17,590 bases of DNA from Maricaulis sp963976135. Lineage in GTDB: Bacteria; Pseudomonadota; Alphaproteobacteria; Caulobacterales; Maricaulaceae. Location: assembly GCF_963976135.1 (NCBI RefSeq), contig NZ_CAXBKN010000063.1, positions 1 through 17,590 of the forward strand, in the 5' to 3' direction. Position numbers and translations under genes: made by a program. A model generated the notes under the pieces. It had not been told where the DNA came from, made no database searches, and saw nothing but the letters and a program-made list of their open reading frames with translations. Shown one piece after another: positions 15,598 to 17,590 of this stretch; positions within the stretch are counted from its first letter, which is position 1; each line of letters opens with the position of its first letter.

Positions 15598-16346
15598 GGC
15601 GCACTCCAACGGCTGTGCAAGGTGTGAGCGATAAGCGCAAGGGTGGATTTCGTTGCCGGCCAGAGGCCCGCATTGCGGTTCACGAGGTTGAACACCTCGG
15701 TGAGCCGGGCCGGCGCCACATGCCCCGTCTTGGTGCCCTCACCCATATAGACCGCCGAAAGCGTATCGCCCAGACGTTCAAAACGGGCACCGTCGCGATA
15801 GAGCCTGACCCACAAATCCCAATCCATGACGTAATGCAGGTCGCCGTCTAGCCCGCCAACCTTCTCCACCGCGGCACGCCGCGCAAAGCAGGAAGGTTGT
15901 GAGATGATGTTCGAGCGCAGCAAGAGCGGCGATATATCCCCGACCTGGTCGTGTGTGCCGATACATCGCCCGGCAGCGTCGAGGAATTCCGATCCGCCAT
16001 ACACCACGTCCGGGCGCGGCTCGCGCCGGAAGACGGCGCTGACACGTTCGAGCGCGCCGGGCTCCAGCCGGTCATCACCATTGAGCCAGAAAACGATCTC
16101 GGCATCCGTATGACGCCAGCCCTCCTTGATCGCATCGGACTGACCGGCATCGGAACCGTGGCGGCGATACACGAAGTCGATCCCGCTCGCATCCGCGGCC
16201 GCGGCGACACGTGGGTCATTTGAGGCATCGAGCAAGGCCACCTGAAGCGGCGCATTCTGGGAGGCGAGGCTTTCCAGGGCGACCGGAAAGAAATCGTGCC
16301 AAGCACCGACCGGCACCGCCGCAGCAAAATTGACTGTTTCCGACAT
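15594..16346 (-). CDS. family 2 glycosyltransferase
   Basis: This 250-residue GT-A transferase is short for the family. The first strand is shortened (VPVGAWHDFFPVALESLASQ). RRHGSDAGQSDAIKEGW (61-77) and VFWLNGDDRLEPGALERV (85-102, with NGDD as the metal site) are clear GT2 features. QPSCFARRAAVEKVGGLD and YVMDWDLWVRLY (172-183) follow in the acceptor half. The nearest pattern is the WcaA/SpsA-like group that also includes the GT2 domain of its downstream neighbour. The usual beta1-loop Tyr-Asn-Glu is missing, so donor binding may be atypical. The start is ATG 16346, with only a weak GAG upstream. It overlaps the next minus-strand gene by 4 bp, so the two form an operon. Confidence 0.88.
   Translation of the reverse strand: MSETVNFAAAVPVGAWHDFFPVALESLASQNAPLQVALLDASNDPRVAAAADASGIDFVYRRHGSDAGQSDAIKEGWRHTDAEIVFWLNGDDRLEPGALERVSAVFRREPRPDVVYGGSEFLDAAGRCIGTHDQVGDISPLLLRSNIISQPSCFARRAAVEKVGGLDGDLHYVMDWDLWVRLYRDGARFERLGDTLSAVYMGEGTKTGHVAPARLTEVFNLVNRNAGLWPATKSTLALIAHTLHSRWSAP
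15604..15608 (-). promoter_or_regulatory. ribosome binding site deciding the GTG start at 15597
   Basis: On the minus strand TGGAG lies 6 nt before GTG 15597. A TTG at 15609 is in frame but would place this site at the start codon itself. The GTGA overlap with the upstream stop also favours 15597. Confidence 0.7.
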
Positions 16347-16429
16347 GGGAGGCGTTCTCGGCTCAGCGCCCCGGACCGGCTATCCTGATGGCTATAATTC
16401 CAGCATAACCTAAACGTCCTGCCCCATTT

Positions 16430-16530
16430 CGCAACCGTCAGGCACCGTTGGACGACCGGGACCATCAACGGTTTCCGGCGCTGCGACCATTGACCGGCAT
16501 TCGCGCCGCAACAGCGTGCTGACGGTTGCG
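16430..16530. promoter_or_regulatory. nested inverted repeats upstream of galE, possible structured leader or operator
   Basis: Perfect 12-bp arms CGCAACCGTCAG (16430-16441) and CTGACGGTTGCG (16519-16530) enclose 77 bp. Inside lie ACCGTTG/CAACGGT (16444-16450 and 16466-16472) and GGCGC/GCGCC (16477-16481 and 16503-16507). Together they could form a three-way junction in RNA. The element lies 48 bp before the galE start and 83 bp before the divergent glycosyltransferase start. No T-run follows on either strand, so it is not a classical terminator. Confidence 0.45.
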
Positions 16531-16578
16531 TTCGGGGGGCAATTGTCTAGACACAAATGAATCGTGCCGGAGGGTTGA

Positions 16579-17577
16579 ATGCGTGTTCTCGTCGTAGGCG
16601 GTGCCGGATATATCGGCGCCCATGTGTGTAAGACATTGGCGGCACGGGGTGATGAGCCCATCGTTTTCGACAATTTGTCGAGTGGCCATGAAGATGCTGT
16701 TCGTTGGGGGCCGCTCGTGCGCGGCGACGTACGCTCACAGACAGACCTGGCGCACGCTTTCACCACGCACAAGCCGGATGCGGTGATGCATTTCGCGGCC
16801 AACATCGAAGTCGGCGAAGGCGAGCTGGCGCCGCTGCAATTCTGGGACAATAATGTCGGCGGCGTGGTCGCCCTCCTGCTGGCGATGCGCACGGCGAATT
16901 GTGACAAGCTTGTCTTTTCCTCCACCTGCGCGACCTATGGCCAGCCGGGCACGCTGCCGCTGACCGAGGCCGAACCGCAGGATCCGATCAATGTCTATGG
17001 CCGCACCAAGCTGACGGTTGAGCGCATGCTGGCCGATGTCTCACGCGCCGAAGGTCTTCGCTATGCGGCTCTGCGTTATTTCAATGCTGCCGGCGCCAGT
17101 CCGGACGGCGAGATCGGCGAGCGCCATGACCCGGAAACGCACCTGATCCCGAACGCCCTGAAGGCCGCGGCCGGGATTGGTGGCCCGATGCGCCTGTTTG
17201 GCGATGATTATGAAACCCGGGACGGCACCTGCCTGCGCGACTTCATTCATGTCATGGATCTGGCCCAGGCTCACCTGGCAGCCCTCGACCGCCTCTTCAC
17301 CCACCCCGGCGGGCTGGCCTGCAATGTCGGCACCGGACAGGGCATTACCGTGCGTGAAGTACTCGAAGCGGTAGAAAGAGTGACCGGAAACCCCGTGCCA
17401 CATGACATTCATCCGCGCCGCGCCGGCGATCCGCCAGAGCTGTATGCCGATATTTCGATGGCGCGCGAACTTCTGGGTTTCAAACCGCAATACGCCGATA
17501 TCGAGACGATTGTGGACCATGCCTGGCAATTCCATCGCAAGGCATGGGGCCTCGCGGAAAGCCCGCTACAGGACTAG
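16579..17577 (+). CDS. galE: UDP-glucose 4-epimerase
   Basis: This 332-residue extended SDR enzyme interconverts UDP-glucose and UDP-galactose (possibly the N-acetylated forms), supplying donors for the glycan. GGAGYIGAH (7-15) binds NAD. VFSSTCATYG gives the catalytic Ser/Thr at 114-116, and Tyr140 and Lys144 lie in VYGRTK. RYFNAAGASPDGEIGE and RDGTCLRDFIHVMDLAQAH are diagnostic of GalE. Length is normal. GGAGGG lies 4 nt before ATG 16579, and TAG 17575-17577 ends it. It is divergent from the GT2 gene on its left. No downstream gene is visible in the last 13 bp. Confidence 0.96.
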   Translation: MRVLVVGGAGYIGAHVCKTLAARGDEPIVFDNLSSGHEDAVRWGPLVRGDVRSQTDLAHAFTTHKPDAVMHFAANIEVGEGELAPLQFWDNNVGGVVALLLAMRTANCDKLVFSSTCATYGQPGTLPLTEAEPQDPINVYGRTKLTVERMLADVSRAEGLRYAALRYFNAAGASPDGEIGERHDPETHLIPNALKAAAGIGGPMRLFGDDYETRDGTCLRDFIHVMDLAQAHLAALDRLFTHPGGLACNVGTGQGITVREVLEAVERVTGNPVPHDIHPRRAGDPPELYADISMARELLGFKPQYADIETIVDHAWQFHRKAWGLAESPLQD

Positions 17578-17590
17578 GAAACGAACCCCG

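Overview
The window is a surface-polysaccharide biosynthesis and export locus from a bacterium. High GC in most genes, alphaproteobacterial-looking proteins and the gene mix suggest a marine alphaproteobacterium, perhaps of the Maricaulales/Hyphomonadaceae type. No rRNA or other phylogenetic marker is present, so this placement is a guess. Thirteen genes are supported, one of them cut by the left edge, and coding density is high.

Left block, minus strand, read from 9053 down to 1: an ABC-2 exporter (permease, then ATPase); gmd and fcl, which turn GDP-mannose into GDP-L-fucose; a 1067-residue multidomain protein (DUF115/GT42-like domain, GT4-like glycosyltransferase, unrecognised domain, coiled coil); and a methyltransferase-like domain followed by a tandem-repeat coiled coil, running off the left edge. 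A 654-bp stretch without a recognisable gene separates fcl from the multidomain protein.

Middle block, plus strand, 9259 to 13441: a GT2 glycosyltransferase, then four tightly packed genes for an acylneuraminate-type cytidylyltransferase, a D-2-hydroxyacid dehydrogenase, a short-chain dehydrogenase and an SMP-30/gluconolactonase-like hydrolase. Read together they suggest oxidation of an aldose to a lactone, hydrolysis to an aldonic acid, oxidation to a 2-keto acid and activation with CTP. No PEP-condensing synthase (NeuB/KdsA type) is in the window.

Right block: two overlapping minus-strand genes converge on the middle block. They are a GT2 glycosyltransferase and a 719-residue GT2 plus DUF115/GT42-like protein with two membrane helices and a coiled coil. 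After a divergent intergenic region rich in inverted repeats comes galE on the plus strand.

Working model (inference): GDP-fucose, UDP-galactose and an unusual CMP-activated 2-keto sugar acid are assembled by the four glycosyltransferase proteins. The two DUF115/GT42-like domains are candidate users of the CMP-sugar. The methyltransferase with a coiled-coil ruler may cap the chain and set its length in the manner of WbdD, and the ABC exporter moves the polymer across the inner membrane.
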